The notes beneath the pieces are model-generated. The model was not told the origin of the DNA. It searched no databases and was given only the letters and a program-made list of their open reading frames with translations. A stretch of 64,000 nt of DNA from an uncultured Arachnia sp. (GTDB lineage: Bacteria; Actinomycetota; Actinomycetes; Propionibacteriales; Propionibacteriaceae), in assembly GCA_947499145.1 (NCBI GenBank), contig CANMNB010000008.1, positions 62,001 through 126,000 on the forward strand, given 5' to 3'. Positions 1 through 11,696 of the stretch are shown here, one piece after another. Position 1 is the stretch's first letter, and each line of letters begins with the position of its first letter. Position numbers and translations under genes: made by a program.

Positions 1-210
1 GCACTCATCGGCCGTGCCCACTCGCACCCGGGCACGCTCGGCACGAACTCGGCCGGAGTTCTTGTCGGAGCCTTCCTCATCGGCTATGTCCTGATCGGTG
101 TCCCTCGCAACCAAGTGCAGGAGGAGCTTCCCCGCTGCTTGAAGGCGTGGATGGGCGCGGCAGTCATTCCCCACCGCTGGATCATGGCCATCCCCTACAT
201 CGATGCTTGA
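1..210 (+). CDS. C-terminal end of an unknown membrane-associated protein (partial)
   Basis: An open frame runs from the left edge to a TGA at 208-210 and gives the last 69 residues of a protein whose start lies outside the window. One hydrophobic stretch (AGVLVGAFLIGYVLIGVP, about residues 19-36) could be a membrane helix. It is followed by a mixed tail ending in MAIPYIDA. I do not recognise the family. No start codon or ribosome site is visible, and the reading as a gene rests on codon composition and position only. It could be a decayed gene end. Confidence 0.4.
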   Translation, partial: ALIGRAHSHPGTLGTNSAGVLVGAFLIGYVLIGVPRNQVQEELPRCLKAWMGAAVIPHRWIMAIPYIDA

Positions 211-290
211 CCGGGCGGCGCTGGCCTGCCCTCCCAGCCCAGAACGGTCAATGGGTACACCTGACCTTGACCACAGCATGCCTGAGACGC

Positions 291-317
291 ACGAAACCCC
301 GCCAACTGGGGCGGGGT
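291..317 (-). terminator. Rho-independent terminator of the tRNA transcript
   Basis: On the minus strand, just downstream of tRNA-Phe, an 8-bp stem (ACCCCGCC with GGCGGGGT, 310-317 and 296-303) closes a 6-nt loop and is followed by TTTCGTG. The position after the two tRNA genes fits the end of their shared transcript. Confidence 0.6.
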
Positions 318-322
318 GGTGG

Positions 323-396
323 TGGCCAGGGCCGGGGTCGAACCGGCGACCTTTCACTTTTCAGGCGAACGCTGCTACCAACTGAGCTACCTGGCC
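323..396 (-). tRNA. tRNA-Phe (anticodon GAA)
   Basis: The minus strand folds into a full cloverleaf. The acceptor stem is GGCCAGG with CCTGGCC, the anticodon stem is TTCGC with GTGAA, the anticodon loop CTGAAAA carries GAA, and the T arm is GCCGG-TTCGACC-CCGGC. The discriminator is A at 323. CCA is encoded immediately after it (320-322). It lies downstream of tRNA-Asp and probably shares its transcript. Confidence 0.95.
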
Positions 397-431
397 ATGT
401 GCTGCGGTGCTGCGTGCGACGCTGCACCGAG

Positions 432-505
432 CGACCCCGACGGGACTCGAACCCGCGACCTCCGCCGTGACAGGGCGGCGCGCTAACCAACTGCGCCACG
501 GGGCC
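432..505 (-). tRNA. tRNA-Asp (anticodon GTC)
   Basis: The minus strand gives a canonical 74-nt cloverleaf. The acceptor is GGCCCCG with CGGGGTC (a terminal G-U type pair), the D stem GCGC/GCGC, the anticodon stem CCGCC/GGCGG, the anticodon loop CTGTCAC with GTC, and the T arm GCGGG-TTCGAGT-CCCGT. The discriminator is G. CCA is not encoded, unlike in the neighbouring tRNA-Phe. Confidence 0.95.
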
Positions 506-545
506 AAACTTTTCAATCTGACCTGCCGGTTTTCCCGGCTCGGAA

Positions 546-575
546 ACTATAGCGTGCCCTCGCGACGGATGCGAA
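546..575 (-). promoter_or_regulatory. Likely promoter of the tRNA-Asp/tRNA-Phe transcript
   Basis: On the minus strand a good -10 hexamer TATAGT (546-551) lies about 40 bp upstream of tRNA-Asp, with TTCGCA 18 bp further upstream as a weak -35. The site falls in the gap between the hydrolase stop and the tRNA. Inferred by eye only. Confidence 0.45.
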
Positions 576-585
576 ATCGACGCTT

Positions 586-4177
<3,592 letters not shown>

Positions 4178-4180
4178 CCG

Positions 4181-4714
4181 CTAGCTGACGGCGACGAACA
4201 CGACGAACGCCGCGACGCTGATCACCGTGTGTAGGCTCAACACATTGTTGGCCAGGGTGAGCTCGTCGCGGCGTTCGCGTGGGAGGTAGATCGGCACGAT
4301 GAACGGCGGCGGCAGGATCAGCAGGGTGAAGATCGACGCCTCGACGATGGGCGGCAGGCCGAGCCACAGGTCGACCACGACGTGGTTGAAGGCCAGCGCG
4401 ATCAGCAGCATGACGGTGAACCGGACCAGCACCAGCGGGGCCGCCTGTCGCACGCCGACTCGGGTGAGCCGGGTTCCGTAGCCCACGACGACGAGAATGA
4501 CCGGCACGATCATGGCCGACAGGTACGTGACGGTCTGCAGGAACGCCGATCCGACCACGCCGGCAGCCAGCGCGTCGCGGCCCACCAGCAGGTTCAGCGC
4601 CACACCCGCCCCGTCCACGAGTCCGTCGTCCAGCAGCCGGGTCTCACGAAGCACCGCTCCCAGGACGATGATCGGGAGCACTGAGCCCCAGCATGTCAAC
4701 CATGACCGCATCAT
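4181..4714 (-). CDS. Auxin-efflux-carrier-like permease, N-terminally truncated
   Basis: About 177 residues with five or so hydrophobic helices. The end (LPPPFIVPIYL followed by NNVLSLHTVISVAAFVV) resembles the C-terminal half of AEC-family permeases, which normally have about 300 residues and ten helices. The N-terminal half is missing, because the reading frame upstream runs into the start of the glgP gene on the other strand. The best start is the ATG pair at 4709-4714. This is probably a degraded remnant, but a short functional protein cannot be ruled out. The family assignment is moderate. Confidence 0.5.
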   Translation of the reverse strand: MMRSWLTCWGSVLPIIVLGAVLRETRLLDDGLVDGAGVALNLLVGRDALAAGVVGSAFLQTVTYLSAMIVPVILVVVGYGTRLTRVGVRQAAPLVLVRFTVMLLIALAFNHVVVDLWLGLPPIVEASIFTLLILPPPFIVPIYLPRERRDELTLANNVLSLHTVISVAAFVVFVAVS

Positions 4715-4774
4715 CGCAGATGTCAGTTTGCTGAAAATTGCATGGGCGGTGTCATCAATCGGGTGAATGTGATC

Positions 4775-4780
4775 TAGTCT
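4775..4780 (+). promoter_or_regulatory. -10 element of glgP, compatible with a leaderless mRNA
   Basis: TAGTCT matches the actinobacterial -10 pattern TANNNT and ends 7 nt before the ATG of glgP. No Shine-Dalgarno sequence precedes that ATG (GGGCTCC). This spacing would place transcription start at or next to the start codon. Confidence 0.4.
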
Positions 4781-4787
4781 GGGCTCC

Positions 4788-7328
4788 ATGCTTTCCGACG
4801 AGAACACGCAGCCGATCTGGAGCAGCTCACCACTGGATCCCAGCGAGGCGCTCGCTCTGGCCACCCCCGCCAACCCCAAGCACACCGTCGAGGGGTTCCT
4901 GGCCGAGTTCCTGCACGAACTGCACAACCGGCAGGGCGTCAACCTCGCCGACGCCAGCCCCCACGACCAGTACCAGGCGCTCGGCAGCGCGGTGCGCCAC
5001 TACCTCATGGACGAGTGGCTCGAGACCAACCAGCGCAACAAGCAGGGCGCCAGCCGCACCGTGGGCTACCTCTCGGCCGAATACCTCCTCGGCCCGCAGC
5101 TGGAGAACGCGCTGCTGGCGGCTGACCTGGAGGAGATCGCGACGGAGGCGCTGCTCCAGTGCGGCATCGATCTGCGCAGCCTGCTCCCCCAGGAGGTGGA
5201 GCCCGGCCTCGGCAACGGCGGTCTCGGGCGCCTCGCCGCCTGCTTCATCGATTCCCTGGCCACCATGGACGTCCCCTGCATCGGGTACGGCATCCGCTAC
5301 GAGTACGGCATCTTCCGCCAGACGTTCGTCGACGGCCGCCAGGTCGAGGAACCCGACACGTGGCTCGAGCTCAGCTCGCCGTGGGAGTTCCCGCACCCCG
5401 AGGAGGCCGTGGAGGTCGGCTTCGCCGGGCATGTCGAGGACGTGACGGAGACCGACGGCACCGTGCGTCGCCGCTGGGTGCCGGGCTGGCGCGTCATGGG
5501 CGTGCCCTACAACTACCTCGTCCCCGGCTACCGCAACGGGCGCGTCAACACCCTGCGCCTCTGGCGTTCTCAGGCGGTCCGCGACTTCGACCTGCAGATC
5601 TTCAACTCAGGCGACTACATCGAGGCCGTCCGGGCCCAGACCTTCGCCGAGAACATCTCCAAGGTCCTCTACCCCGAGGACTCCACGCCGCAGGGCAAGG
5701 AGCTGCGCCTGCAGCAGCAGTACTTCTTCGTCGCCTGTTCACTGCGCGACTTCATCGACAACCAGCTCGAGGACGACTTCGACATCCGTCGGCTCGGCGA
5801 GCGTGTGATCTTCCAGCTCAACGACACCCACCCCGTCATCGCCGTCCCGGAACTGATGCGCATCCTGCTCGACGAGTACGGGCTGGACTTCGACGAGGCG
5901 TGGGAGACCACCCAGGCCTGCTTCGCCTACACCTGCCACACGCTCCTGCCGGAGGCACTCGAGGTCTGGTCCACCGACCTGCTGGGCAGGCTGCTGCCGC
6001 GGCACCTGGAGATCATCTTCGCCATCAACGAGAAGTTCATGGCGGAGGTCCGCTCGGCCTACCCCGGCGACGAGGACCGCGCCCGCCGCATGTCCATCGT
6101 CACGGAGCTCCCCTCCCCCGCCGTCCGCATGGCGCACCTGGCCACCGTCGCGGGCTCCAAGGTCAACGGCGTGGCGGAGCTCCACAGCGAGCTGCTGCGC
6201 GACAAGGTCCTGCCGGACTTCTCGTCCCTGTGGCCGGAGAAGTTCACCAACGTGACCAACGGCGTCACCCCGCGCCGGTTCATGAAGCTGGCCAACCCGC
6301 GCCTGTCGCGGCTCATCACCGAGGCGATCGGCGAGGACTGGGTCACCGACCTCGACGAGCTGCGCAAGCTGGAGGCCTTCGCCGACGACGCCGAGTTCCG
6401 TCGCCGGTTCCGTGAGGTCAAGAGCCGCAACCAGGACGTCCTCCGGGCGGTCCTCAAGCGTCGCGACGGGCTGGACCTCCCCGAGGGCCACCTGTTCGAC
6501 GTCATGGTCAAGCGCCTGCACGAGTACAAGCGCCAGACCCTCAAGCTGCTCCACGTCGTCTCGCTGTACGAGCAGGTGGTCTCCGGGAAGGTTCCGGCCT
6601 CGGCGCTCACCCCGCGGACCGTGCTCTTCGGCGCCAAGGCCGCCCCGGGCTACCGAATGGCCAAGGAGATCATCCACCTCATCAACTCCGTCGCGGAGGT
6701 GGTCAACGCCGACGCACGGCTCGAGGGCCGCCTGAAGGTGGCGTTCCCCGCCAACTACAACGTGACGCTGGCGGAGCGGCTGATCCCGGCCGCCGACCTG
6801 TCGGAGCAGATCTCGCTCGCGGGCATGGAAGCTTCTGGTACCGGCAACATGAAGTTCGCCCTCAACGGCGCGCTGACCATCGGCACGGACGACGGCGCCA
6901 ACGTCGAGATCCGCAAGCTGGTGGGCGACGACAACTTCTTCCTCTTCGGCATGGACGAACCCGCCGTCGCGGCGGCCAAGGAGCAGGGCCACCGTGCCCG
7001 GGACTTCTACGAGTCCGACGAGCGGCTGCGCGCCACGATCGACCTCATCAACTCCGGCGCGTTCGCCGACGGTGATGGTGGCCGGTTCGCCGCCGTGACC
7101 GGTGCCCTGCTCGACGAGGACCGCTACATGGCGCTGGCGGACTTCGACAGCTACGTGAGCGCGCAGGAGGCCGTCGAGGCCAAGTACGCCGACCAGGAGG
7201 CTTGGACGCGTTCGGCCATCCTCAACGTCGCCCGCACGGGCTTCTTCTCCTCCGACCGCTCCATGCGGGACTACCTGGACCGGATCTGGCAAGCGCATCC
7301 GGTGCCGACCGGCCACAGCTACGCCTGA
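4788..7328 (+). CDS. glgP: Glycogen/starch (alpha-glucan) phosphorylase
   Basis: An 846-residue GT35 phosphorylase, close to the usual 800-850. It releases glucose-1-phosphate from glycogen or maltodextrins using PLP. The family blocks are GNGGLGRLAACF near the N-terminus, QLNDTHP, VKRLHEYKRQ, and the PLP site EASGTGNMKFALNG with the Schiff-base lysine at about residue 689. It is monocistronic between a truncated permease and the convergent purM. No Shine-Dalgarno sequence is seen, so it may be translated from a leaderless transcript. Confidence 0.97.
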   Translation: MLSDENTQPIWSSSPLDPSEALALATPANPKHTVEGFLAEFLHELHNRQGVNLADASPHDQYQALGSAVRHYLMDEWLETNQRNKQGASRTVGYLSAEYLLGPQLENALLAADLEEIATEALLQCGIDLRSLLPQEVEPGLGNGGLGRLAACFIDSLATMDVPCIGYGIRYEYGIFRQTFVDGRQVEEPDTWLELSSPWEFPHPEEAVEVGFAGHVEDVTETDGTVRRRWVPGWRVMGVPYNYLVPGYRNGRVNTLRLWRSQAVRDFDLQIFNSGDYIEAVRAQTFAENISKVLYPEDSTPQGKELRLQQQYFFVACSLRDFIDNQLEDDFDIRRLGERVIFQLNDTHPVIAVPELMRILLDEYGLDFDEAWETTQACFAYTCHTLLPEALEVWSTDLLGRLLPRHLEIIFAINEKFMAEVRSAYPGDEDRARRMSIVTELPSPAVRMAHLATVAGSKVNGVAELHSELLRDKVLPDFSSLWPEKFTNVTNGVTPRRFMKLANPRLSRLITEAIGEDWVTDLDELRKLEAFADDAEFRRRFREVKSRNQDVLRAVLKRRDGLDLPEGHLFDVMVKRLHEYKRQTLKLLHVVSLYEQVVSGKVPASALTPRTVLFGAKAAPGYRMAKEIIHLINSVAEVVNADARLEGRLKVAFPANYNVTLAERLIPAADLSEQISLAGMEASGTGNMKFALNGALTIGTDDGANVEIRKLVGDDNFFLFGMDEPAVAAAKEQGHRARDFYESDERLRATIDLINSGAFADGDGGRFAAVTGALLDEDRYMALADFDSYVSAQEAVEAKYADQEAWTRSAILNVARTGFFSSDRSMRDYLDRIWQAHPVPTGHSYA

Positions 7329-7359
7329 GGAAATCTCGGGCCAGCGGCGGGGGTGTTGC

Positions 7360-8400
7360 TCAGACCAACTGGGCGGCGCCCCCGCCGTCGTGTTCCACGA
7401 TCTCGCCGAGCACCCAGCTCTGGACCCCACGGGCGCCGAGCACGGACTGCGCCCGGTCGGCCTGGTCGGCGGGCAGCACGGCCACCATGCCGACCCCCAT
7501 GTTGAGGGTGGCGTCGACGTCGGCCTGGCTGAGGCCTCCGACCTGCTGGACGAGCTGGAAGATGGCCGGAGGTGTCCACGAGTCGCGGCGCAGGACGGCG
7601 CGCTTGCCGTCGGGGATGACGCGGGCCAGGTTGTTCCCCAGCCCGCCGCCGGTGATGTGGCTGAAGGCGTGCACCTCCACGCGGTCGATCAGCTCGAGCA
7701 CGTCGAGGGCGTAGATCCGGGTGGGCTCCAGGAGCTCCTCGCCGAGGGTGCGGCCGAGCTCGTCGACGTGCCGGTCGAGCTGCCAGCCCGCCTGCTGCAG
7801 CAGGACGTGGCGTACCAGCGAGTAGCCGTTGGAGTGCAGCCCGGACGAGGCCATGGCGAGGACCACGTCGCCGGTGGCGATCCTGTTCGCGCCGAGGATG
7901 CGGTCCTTCTCGACGACGCCGGTGGTGGCGCCGGCGATGTCGTACTCGTCCGGCTCCAGAAGGCCGGGGTGCTCGGCGGTCTCGCCGCCGACGAGCGCGC
8001 AGCCGGCGAGGACGCAGGCGTCGGCGATGCCGGAGACGATGGCGGCGATGCGTTCGGGCACCACCTTCCCGCAGGCGATGTAGTCGGTGACGAACAGCGG
8101 CTCGGCGCCGACGACGACCAGGTCGTCGACGAGCATGCCCACCAAGTCGTGGCCGATGGTGTCGTGGACGTCCATGGCCTGCGCGATCGCGACCTTGGTG
8201 CCCACGCCGTCGGTGGAGGATGCCAGCACAGGGTGGCGGTAGTCCTTGAGCGCGACGGCGTCGAAGAACCCGGCGAAGCCACCGAGCCCACCCAGCACCT
8301 CCGGGCGGTGGGTGCGGGCGACGGACGCCTTCATCAGTTCGACGGCGCGATCGCCCGCCTCGATGTCGACGCCGGCGGCGGCATATGCGGGTCGGGTCAC
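7360..8400 (-). CDS. purM: Phosphoribosylformylglycinamidine cyclo-ligase (AIR synthetase)
   Basis: A 346-residue PurM of normal length. It closes the imidazole ring in de novo purine synthesis (FGAM + ATP to AIR). The diagnostic N-terminal block YAAAGVDIEAGD, the ATP-site region LASSTDGVGTK and the later ITGGGLGNNL are all visible. The start is GTG, overlapping the purF stop by 4 nt. The ribosome site GGAGG lies inside the purF end, so the two genes are translationally coupled. Confidence 0.97.
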   Translation of the reverse strand: MTRPAYAAAGVDIEAGDRAVELMKASVARTHRPEVLGGLGGFAGFFDAVALKDYRHPVLASSTDGVGTKVAIAQAMDVHDTIGHDLVGMLVDDLVVVGAEPLFVTDYIACGKVVPERIAAIVSGIADACVLAGCALVGGETAEHPGLLEPDEYDIAGATTGVVEKDRILGANRIATGDVVLAMASSGLHSNGYSLVRHVLLQQAGWQLDRHVDELGRTLGEELLEPTRIYALDVLELIDRVEVHAFSHITGGGLGNNLARVIPDGKRAVLRRDSWTPPAIFQLVQQVGGLSQADVDATLNMGVGMVAVLPADQADRAQSVLGARGVQSWVLGEIVEHDGGGAAQLV

Positions 8401-9860
8401 GGTGCCTCCAGGTGCAGCAGGTCGGCTTGGGCGGGCGGGATCTCAACGGGGTAATGGCCGTCGAAGCAGGCGCGGCAGAGCCGCTCGGCGGGGATCTCGG
8501 TGGCGGCGGTCAGGCCCTCGAGCGAGATGTAGCCGAGCGAGTCGGCGCCGATGGAGCGACAGATCTCCTCCACCGCCAGCCCGGGCGCGATGAGCTCGGC
8601 GCGGCTGGCGAAGTCGATGCCGTAGAAGCACGGCCACTGCACGGGCGGCGACGAGATGCGCACGTGCACCTGGCGGGCGCCCGCCTCGCGGAGCATCCGG
8701 ACGAGGGCTCGCTGGGTGTTGCCGCGCACGATCGAGTCGTCGACGACGACGAGGCGCTGGCCCGCGATGATCTCGCGCAGCGGGTTGAGCTTGAGGCGGA
8801 TGCCGAGCTGTCGGATGGTCTGGCTGGGCTGGATGAAGGTCCGGCCGACGTAGGAGTTCTTGACCAGGCCCTGCCCGTAGGGGATGCCCGAGCCCTGGGC
8901 GTATCCGATGGCCGACGGCGTCCCCGACTCCGGGACCGGGATCACGAGGTCGGCGTCGACCGGGTGCTCGGCGGCCAACCGGCGGCCGATCTCGACGCGG
9001 GTGGCGTGGACGCCGCGGCCGGCGATGGTGGTGTCGGGACGGGCGAGGTAGACGTACTCGAACAGGCAGCCCTTGGGGGCCGGCTCGGCGAATCGGTGGC
9101 TGCGGAGCCCCGCCTCGTCGATGACGAGGAACTCGCCGGGCTCCACCTCGCGGACGAGGCTGGCGCCCACGATGTCCAGCGCGGCGGTCTCCGAGGCGAC
9201 GACCCAGCCGTTGGCGAGGCGGCCGAGCACGAGAGGCCGGATGCCCTGGGGGTCCCGGGCGGCGAACAGCGTGGTCTCGTTCATGAAGGTGAGGCAGAAC
9301 GCGCCGCGCAGCCGGGGCAGGACCTCCATCGCGATGTCCTCGAGCGGCCGGTCGCCCAGGCTCACCATCAGTGCGGTGACCAGGGAGGTGTCGTTCGTCG
9401 AGTCCATGGTGGTCTTGTGCGGCACCGGCGTCGACGGCGTCAGCTCGCCCAGCCACGCCTCGAGCTCGTGGGTGTTGGTGAGGTTCCCGTTGTGGGCCAG
9501 CGCGACGCCGCCCCGCGGCCCGGAACGGAACGTGGGCTGGGCGTTGTGCCAGACCGAGGCTCCGGTGGTGGAGTAGCGGGTGTGGCCGACGCAGAGCCGG
9601 CCGCGCAGCGAGGTGATGGTGGTGTCGTCGAAGACCTGGGAGACCAGCCCCATGTCCTTGAAGACCGTGATGCGGGATCCGTTGGAGACGGCCATGCCGG
9701 CGGACTCCTGGCCGCGGTGCTGCAGCGCGAACAGCCCGTAGTAGGTGAGCTGGGCGACGTCCTCGTCGGGTGCCCAGACGCCGAAGACGCCACAGGCGTC
9801 CTGGGGGGATCGTTCTTCCGCGTCGAGTTCCAGGCTCAGTCGGCCGTCGGGGCGAAGCAC
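8397..9860 (-). CDS. purF: Amidophosphoribosyltransferase
   Basis: A 487-residue enzyme catalysing the first committed purine step (PRPP + glutamine to phosphoribosylamine). From the GTG start a 22-residue propeptide precedes Cys23 in DACGVFGVW. This is the N-terminal nucleophile exposed by processing, as in propeptide-bearing PurF. The glutaminase domain comes first and the PRPP domain second, with the motif LVVVDDSIVRGNT. Late cysteines (PCFYGIDFAS, CRACFDG) fit the Fe-S cluster ligands of this subclass. It is operonic with purM downstream. Confidence 0.96.
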   Translation of the reverse strand: MLRPDGRLSLELDAEERSPQDACGVFGVWAPDEDVAQLTYYGLFALQHRGQESAGMAVSNGSRITVFKDMGLVSQVFDDTTITSLRGRLCVGHTRYSTTGASVWHNAQPTFRSGPRGGVALAHNGNLTNTHELEAWLGELTPSTPVPHKTTMDSTNDTSLVTALMVSLGDRPLEDIAMEVLPRLRGAFCLTFMNETTLFAARDPQGIRPLVLGRLANGWVVASETAALDIVGASLVREVEPGEFLVIDEAGLRSHRFAEPAPKGCLFEYVYLARPDTTIAGRGVHATRVEIGRRLAAEHPVDADLVIPVPESGTPSAIGYAQGSGIPYGQGLVKNSYVGRTFIQPSQTIRQLGIRLKLNPLREIIAGQRLVVVDDSIVRGNTQRALVRMLREAGARQVHVRISSPPVQWPCFYGIDFASRAELIAPGLAVEEICRSIGADSLGYISLEGLTAATEIPAERLCRACFDGHYPVEIPPAQADLLHLEAP

Positions 9861-9870
9861 ACGCGAGAGC

Positions 9871-10812
9871 CTACCCGTTGTCGTCGGCCTCATCCCTCGC
9901 CGCCCACTCCAGGAGGGTCTCCAGCCGGAAGACCTCGTCGTCGATGCCGGCGTGCAGGTCGCCGAGCTCCTCGAAGCGGTCGGGAACGGTGGCGAGGGTG
10001 AAGTCGCGCGGGTCGACGTCGGCGACCTCCTCCCACGAGATGGGCGTCGACACGGTTCCCTCAGGCACGCCGCGTAGGGAGTAAGCGCAGGCGATCGTGT
10101 GGTCGCGGGCGTTCTGGTTGTAGTCGACGAACACCGCGCTGGGGTCCCTGTCCTTGCGCCACCACGCGGTGGTGACGTCCTCGGGGAGCCGCCGCTCGAC
10201 CTCCCGGGCGAACGCCTGGGTCGCGCGTCGGACGTCGGCGAACTCCCACTCCGGCGCGATGCGGACGTAGACGTGGAGGCCGTCGCCGCCGGACGTCTTC
10301 GGGTAGCCCGTGATGTCCAGCTCGTCCAGGAGCTCGTGCACAGCGGCGGCCACGCGTCGGACGCGCGAGAAGTCGGCGTCGGGCATGGGGTCGAGGTCGA
10401 TGCGCCACTCGTCCGGGCGATCGACGTCCGCACGTCGCACGTTCCACGGGTGGAACTCGACGGTGCTCATCTGCACCGCCCAGATGATCTGCGCCACCTC
10501 GGTGGGGCACAGCTCGTCGGCGGTCAGGTCGTAGCGGGGGAAGTGGAGTTCGACCGTCTCGACCCAGTCGGGTGCACCGGCCGGCAGGCGCTTCTGGTGG
10601 ACCTTCTTGCCTGCGAGGCCCTTCGGGAAACGGTGCAGCATGGTGGGCCGCTCGCGCAGGGCGCGCAGGATGCCCTCGCCGACGCTGATGTAGTACTGCG
10701 CGACGTCGAGCTTGGTCCATCCCCGATCGGGGAAGTACACGCGGTCGGGGCTCGAGAGTCGGACAGTGCGCTCCCCGACCTGCAGCTCGACCGCATCCTT
10801 GGTGGCGGCCAT
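9871..10812 (-). CDS. Stand-alone LigD-type polymerase/primase (NHEJ polymerase domain)
   Basis: A 313-residue protein matching the archaeo-eukaryotic primase-like polymerase domain of LigD. The metal-binding pair is in WRIDLDP (Asp139, Asp141), the nucleotide-contact motif is SGGDGLHVYV, and the third carboxylate is in VFVDYNQN. In multidomain LigD this domain adds nucleotides during bacterial end joining. Here no ligase, nuclease or Ku gene is attached or adjacent, so its partners must be elsewhere if they exist. It ends 10 nt upstream of the purF start on the same strand, which may make it the first gene of that transcript. Confidence 0.9.
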   Translation of the reverse strand: MAATKDAVELQVGERTVRLSSPDRVYFPDRGWTKLDVAQYYISVGEGILRALRERPTMLHRFPKGLAGKKVHQKRLPAGAPDWVETVELHFPRYDLTADELCPTEVAQIIWAVQMSTVEFHPWNVRRADVDRPDEWRIDLDPMPDADFSRVRRVAAAVHELLDELDITGYPKTSGGDGLHVYVRIAPEWEFADVRRATQAFAREVERRLPEDVTTAWWRKDRDPSAVFVDYNQNARDHTIACAYSLRGVPEGTVSTPISWEEVADVDPRDFTLATVPDRFEELGDLHAGIDDEVFRLETLLEWAARDEADDNG

Positions 10813-10862
10813 GACCCGACGCTAAGCCTTCCCCAGCTCACGTCGCCCCGCTAGCCCGTCCC

Positions 10863-11003
10863 CGCTCGCCGAGTAGCCGCCGCAGCGGCGTGTCGAGGCG
10901 GGGCCTTCTCCTCGCTCGCCGAGTAGCCGCCGCAGGCGGCGTGTCGAGGCGGGGCCTTCTACTCGCTCGCCGAGTAGCCGCCGCAGGCGGCGTGTCGAGG
11001 CGG
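10863..11003 (+). repeat. Cluster of three REP-like palindromes (cluster A)
   Basis: Three direct copies (about 10863-10900, 10913-10951, 10964-11003) repeat every 50-51 bp. Each reads CGCCGAGTAG, an inner stem CCGCC/GGCGG around GCA (in copy 1 the left G is lost), then CGTGTCGAGGCG. The outer CGCC/GGCG pair encloses the unit. The cluster lies upstream of both divergent genes, the LigD-type polymerase and nfeD. Together with the next two repeats it fills the 426-bp gene-free gap 10813-11238. Confidence 0.85.
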
Positions 11004-11024
11004 CATCGTCGCGACTGACGCTTG

Positions 11025-11066
11025 AGTGGGAGCCTTGGTGGCAAGCTCGCCACCACACCTCCCACT
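11025..11066. repeat. Palindrome of the AGTGGGAG family, copy 1
   Basis: AGTGGGAG (11025-11032) pairs with CTCCCACT (11059-11066), and TGGTGGC (11036-11042) pairs with GCCACCA (11049-11055), leaving a short loop. A near-identical and more perfect copy lies at 13028-13069 on the other side of the nfeD-SPFH pair. Confidence 0.8.
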
Positions 11067-11095
11067 GACGGGCTCGCGACGGCGCAGCGGGATCG

Positions 11096-11180
11096 TGTCC
11101 CGACACGGCCGCTGCGCGGCCCACTCGACTACCGACATGACCTTCGTTCGCCGAGTAGCCGCCTGCTCAACCACCGCGCC
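11096..11180. repeat. Divergent REP-like copy plus a half copy
   Basis: On the minus strand 11096-11136 reads GTCGAGTGG, inner stem GGCCGC/GCGGCC, then GTGTCGGGAC. This is the REP core with GTGG in place of GTAG and outer arms GTC/GAC. At 11146-11180 a left half (CGCCGAGTAG) runs directly into a type-II-like tail (CTCAACCACCG), a hybrid or decayed unit. Confidence 0.6.
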
Positions 11181-11238
11181 AGCGCCTTGTCAACGCGCGA
11201 CGTAGACTCGTGAGGACTACCGAATGGAGGTGGTCCCG

Positions 11239-11679
11239 GTGTGGTGGTGGCTGTTGTGGCTGGTCGTCGCGGTCGCGCTGGGGATCGCCGAGGTCTTCAC
11301 GCTGACGTTGGCGTTCGGCATCTTCAGCGGCGCAGCGTTGCTGGCCGCCGTCGCGGCCGGAGCCGGCGCTTCGTGGGTGGTGCAAGTGCTGACCTTCACC
11401 GTCGCCTCCGCGCTGGGGCTCCTCGTGATTCGGCCCATCTCGCGCCAGCACGCCAGGCAACCACCGCTCAGCCGCGACGGCACCGATGCGTTGGTCGGGA
11501 AGGCCGCCACCGTGCTGGAGGAGGTCACCGACGCGCAGGGCCTCGTCAGGCTCTCCGGCGAGACCTGGTCCGCCCGTTCGCTCGACGAGCAGCTCGTCAT
11601 CCCCGTCGGCGCCACCGTCGACGTCATGGAGATCCAGGGCGCCACCGCCATCGTGTACCCCCGCGAGCTACTGCCGTAA
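11239..11679 (+). CDS. NfeD-like membrane protein
   Basis: 146 residues from the preferred GTG at 11239, which has GGAGG 8 nt upstream. An ATG at 11224 would overlap that ribosome site. Two or three hydrophobic helices are followed by a soluble C-terminal OB-fold region (DALVGKAATVLEEV...GLVRLSGETWSARS), the pattern of NfeD proteins. NfeD proteins work with SPFH/stomatin partners in membrane-domain organisation and quality control. Its partner lies 17 bp downstream. Confidence 0.85.
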   Translation: MWWWLLWLVVAVALGIAEVFTLTLAFGIFSGAALLAAVAAGAGASWVVQVLTFTVASALGLLVIRPISRQHARQPPLSRDGTDALVGKAATVLEEVTDAQGLVRLSGETWSARSLDEQLVIPVGATVDVMEIQGATAIVYPRELLP

Positions 11680-11696
11680 CCGACCGAGGAGTCGAC

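Noticed and set aside
8443-10720. Several long open frames antisense or out of frame to purF and the LigD-type polymerase gene
   Set aside because: Their translations are rich in Arg, Pro and Ala with no family motifs. They are shadows of high-GC codon bias, and the purF and polymerase frames carry all catalytic motifs.
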